Assembly: GCA_029964075.1 (NCBI GenBank) | Contig: CM057149.1 | Span: forward strand, 9,000,465 to 9,064,464 | DNA length: 64,000 nucleotides | Reading direction: 5' to 3' | Origin: Patiria pectinifera | Lineage: Eukaryota > Echinodermata > Asteroidea > Valvatida > Asterinidae | Shown: in pieces, positions 61,276 through 64,000 of the stretch | Position numbering within the stretch: the stretch's first letter is position 1 | Layout: each line of letters starts with the position of its first letter | The notes under the pieces: model-generated | Told to the model about the DNA's origin: nothing | The model's database searches: none | What the model saw: the letters and a program-made list of their open reading frames with translations, nothing else | Program-made: the position numbers and the translations under genes

Positions 61276-63635
61276 TTACTTTTTCTTGTCTTGTTCAGAT
61301 GCATGATGAGTGATATCGCTAGGACTCATGATTGCTCGCATCCATTCAGTCCGCTCCTCCGGGCTTCCTACTTGCATCACGTACGTCTTGCCCTTCTCTG
61401 TCGTTACGCTGAACAGGTTCTGTCTCCGCTTGTTCTTCAAGGAGATATCTGTTGAGAAATCCAGGAATATGTAAAGAATGAAGAATGAATGGTAATTATG
61501 TCTATTTTTTAAAGACAGGTTAATGAAGGAGTATGAGAAATATGAGACCCATTATGTAGCATCTTTTATAGATGGTATACAAGGTGCTGCGGCGCATATT
61601 GCAGCCACTGCCAGAAACTCCGGGGCAAACCTTACTTTTTTGGCGTCAAGTTTTAGCTAAAAAAAGTCAGCTCTGCAATTGATTATATTTTCTCATAGAT
61701 GTGCAGCATGGCAAAAACCCACGGAAACAGTTTCAGAAAGTTTTTACTGAGTGTCCAGGGAGTACAGAAACAAAAGAAAAAGTGAGTAGAAACTCAAGAC
61801 TGATGTTTAAATTCACCATTGAACAAATTTCTTCAGGAAAAATATGGAAGAATCACGTGAGAAGCCATGTATCTTTGTTTTGACAAATTCCACAACTGTG
61901 TACGTGTCCCTACCTGGTTGTTCTCGACTGGCATCCACAATGTCCACTTTGCACCATCGTAGTGAAATCTCACCAAGAGGTTTCTCCTCACCGGCCTAAA
62001 AAAGGCCAACAACAAAACTACTATAATTAATGACTCCATGGAAGGGATCAGTATCATAAACGATTTGAAGTACTGCAACAAAATTCATGTTTAAATAACC
62101 ACTCCCTAATTTGTGGGTGGTTTCAGCTTAAAATCGATGTAAGGAACCTGGAACTCCAGCTCGAGCCAATATGGGTCAATTTTCGGCTTCAGCGACATCA
62201 AATCTTATCATATTTGATGCAAAAGTGTGGAATATATCCATTTGATTTAAATATTCAAGGTTTTGTAATGACACAAAATTCAAGGATGGAGTGAAGCCGA
62301 AGTCGATGCAACGGTTACTCCCGCTTTGTGTCAGAACAGATGTAAAAGAAAAAACATACAGGAAAAAAATGTAGTCTTTCCTTATTTGTCTTGCACTTAT
62401 TGAAACAAAGATTTTGTTACACATGGAAGAAAACAATAGCTGACACATCCTTTGTTTTCATTTGTTCTCTTCCAACAAAAACAATGACAACATTGTTATC
62501 TGTTGTTTAGCAGTGAGGAGGTGCATTGCTCTATTTGTCAGATTTGTAGTTCAATCACTATACATCACAGAAATCTACAACCAGTACAGCCAACAGTATT
62601 ATTTTTTTATAAAAAGTACTTAATGAAGTTTATCCCTAGTAATCGAAAAATAAACATTGGGATTATATCTGTCTAATATTTTCCAAAGAGATACAACTGG
62701 CAAAGAATATGACTTGCGAGTCACGAGTCTCAGTGTCAATTCAAAGGGGGGGGCAACTTTCCCCCTGGCGGTTCAGACATCGATGCAGTAATCAAGTCTT
62801 AATTTTGACAACCACCACCCCCTCCTCTGGTCAAGTCATGATCAAGTCTGAGTCCAAATCTGAGTCTTTTGTCAACAACATTTAGACTCGTTATAGACTC
62901 AGGTCCAAGTCCTGGACTCCCGAGTAATTCAACTCTCCTACGTTGACTCACCTTTGAGCCTCTATAATACGTCAGGTACGGAGGTTCATCCCATAACACA
63001 AATAATCTGGCTTTCCATGTATGCCTCAAATGTCCCTGGAATTCAAAATAAGACGAAAAAGGAAAAGGAGATGTCAAAGATGTCAATGTATAAGGAGACA
63101 ACATCCAGACAATTATACAAAAAGAACAACTCCTAAAGTATAACCACAAATCATCAAACTGTTAAAAATCTATGGGGTCTTTTTCTCGGAATATACAGCA
63201 TTCACTGAGCTAAAACTTATCAGGTTAGTAAGCAACCTTTTTAAAATTTTGAGCACTTTTGTTGCTTCAAACGAAAACAAATGCACAAATGACAAACGAT
63301 ATACTCCAACTTTAAAGGATATGTACATGAATGCTTATCAACAGTTGTGGATGCTAATCTCGTTCAATCATTTGTTTTTCTTTGTTCAAGTCAAAAACTA
63401 CCCACTTACAGACAGGCAACTGTTATGTTTGGACTGCTTAAAGCTCTTCGACACCTAAACGTACCCGTTTCATCATGAACCCCTGCTTGACTGCTTTCCC
63501 CCCGTGACCCTTCAATGACTTGAGGGAGGCAGCAGACATGCTTCTGGGCTTGGCTTCAGCGTCGGAATCGTGGTCGGAGTCTGAGTCACTACTGGATGGA
63601 ATCAGGGCTTTAATGGCAGACATGTGGAATGCTGA
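61276..63635 (-). CDS. Pleckstrin-like PH-domain protein, last four exons
   Basis: Minus-strand exons 63635-63465, 63035-62952, 61995-61914 and 61448-61276, GT-AG, in phase, with the stop at 61276-61278. The first of these holds an acidic SSSDSDSDHDSDAEAK stretch, then KAVKQGFMMKR, where the PH domain begins. It continues GHLRHTWKARLFVLW..PYLTYY, KPLGEISLRW, NLFSVTTEKGKTYVM and ends EERTEWMRAI, the C-terminal helix with its conserved Trp, before KKK. The closest pattern I know is the second PH domain of pleckstrin (KQG...W..R.F.L...YL.YY...PLG.I.L). PH domains bind phosphoinositides or proteins at membranes. An ATG lies at 63623, but the frame is open to a good acceptor at 63636-63641, so earlier exons may lie beyond the window. 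Confidence 0.88.
61530..61640 (-). mobile_element. SINE fragment
   Basis: 'gagacccattatgta', 'aaggtgctgcggcgcat' and 'gccactgccagaaactccgggg' match the distal part of the SINE at 37905-38196. Fragment only, in an intron of the PH-domain gene. Confidence 0.65.
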
Positions 63636-63833
63636 CTGCAGGTTCAACAAGAAACAAACGTGATTTCAGGATTGGTTCCACAATCAGATGACCAATATGA
63701 AATACTTTCTGATAACATGGTCATAGCTGTGATTGGTCGTAAGATATAAAATGCCACAACACCACAACCGAATCAGTTCCTGAATTAAAAAGGGGAATTT
63801 CTTATTCGTGTCAATCATTGTTTTTAATTAATA

Positions 63834-64000
63834 TACAGGGTGAGCAAAAAAAATGAAACCCATATGTCAGGACCATTTTTTTAGTGAAGTTCTGCATGTA
63901 GCACTTTCAAAATGTAGGATATGAAAGCCCAATTCATAAGCTTTCTTTTAGTACAGGAATCATTCAAATTACTCATGTAATTTTCAAGTTACCGAATTTC
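63834..64000. mobile_element. Foldback MITE cut by window end
   Basis: Begins TACAGGGTGAGCAAAAAAAA and matches both arms of 7687-8098 ('atgtcaggacca', 'gaagttctgcatgta', 'ttttcaagttaccgaattt'). Only its left part is in the window. Confidence 0.75.

Overview
This is a stretch of animal nuclear DNA. Genes are split by GT-AG introns of a few hundred bases to several kilobases, there is an intron-containing tRNA-Leu, and tRNA-derived SINEs, MITEs, foldback elements and simple satellites are dense. The gene set (RIG-I-like receptor with paired CARDs, fibrinogen-related lectin, actins with introns at deuterostome positions 41/42, 121/122 and 204) points to an invertebrate deuterostome. An echinoderm is my best guess, but nothing in the window fixes the species.

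Layout. 1-8.5 kb: MITEs and a dispersed repeat present twice, on either side of an intronless PAN/Apple-plus-fibrinogen-domain gene (4077-5129, +). 9-17 kb: a 4-exon MFS transporter of the SLC16 (monocarboxylate transporter) type (9923-16886, +) whose long third intron holds a 43-bp minisatellite and a decayed Polinton-like fragment. 20-26.5 kb: an 8-exon aminomethyltransferase (glycine cleavage T-protein) gene (19956-26460, +). 29.4-37.6 kb: two divergent actin-like genes in tandem on the minus strand with identical intron positions. The first carries a poly-C frameshift, and both lack conserved actin ATPase residues. A tRNA-Leu(CAA) lies between them. 38.2-41.3 kb: a 1.1-kb near-perfect foldback element with nested palindromes, then a satellite of about 459 bp in 3.2 copies. 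42.6-57.1 kb: an 18-exon RIG-I-like receptor (+) with two CARD-like segments, a long linker, an SF2 helicase and a zinc-binding C-terminal domain. 57-61 kb: gene-poor, AT-rich DNA with a decamer satellite. 61.3-63.6 kb: the 3' part of a pleckstrin-like PH-domain gene on the minus strand.

The most notable object is the receptor at 42.6-57.1 kb. Its linker contains an Asn/Gln-rich exon that resembles the RHIM amyloid motif of RIPK1/RIPK3 and is in symmetric phase, so it could be skipped without a frameshift. The preceding exon encodes an Arg/Ser-rich basic segment. If real, this would couple RNA sensing, CARD signalling and RHIM-type amyloid signalling in one protein. The other genes look like unrelated neighbours rather than a pathway.
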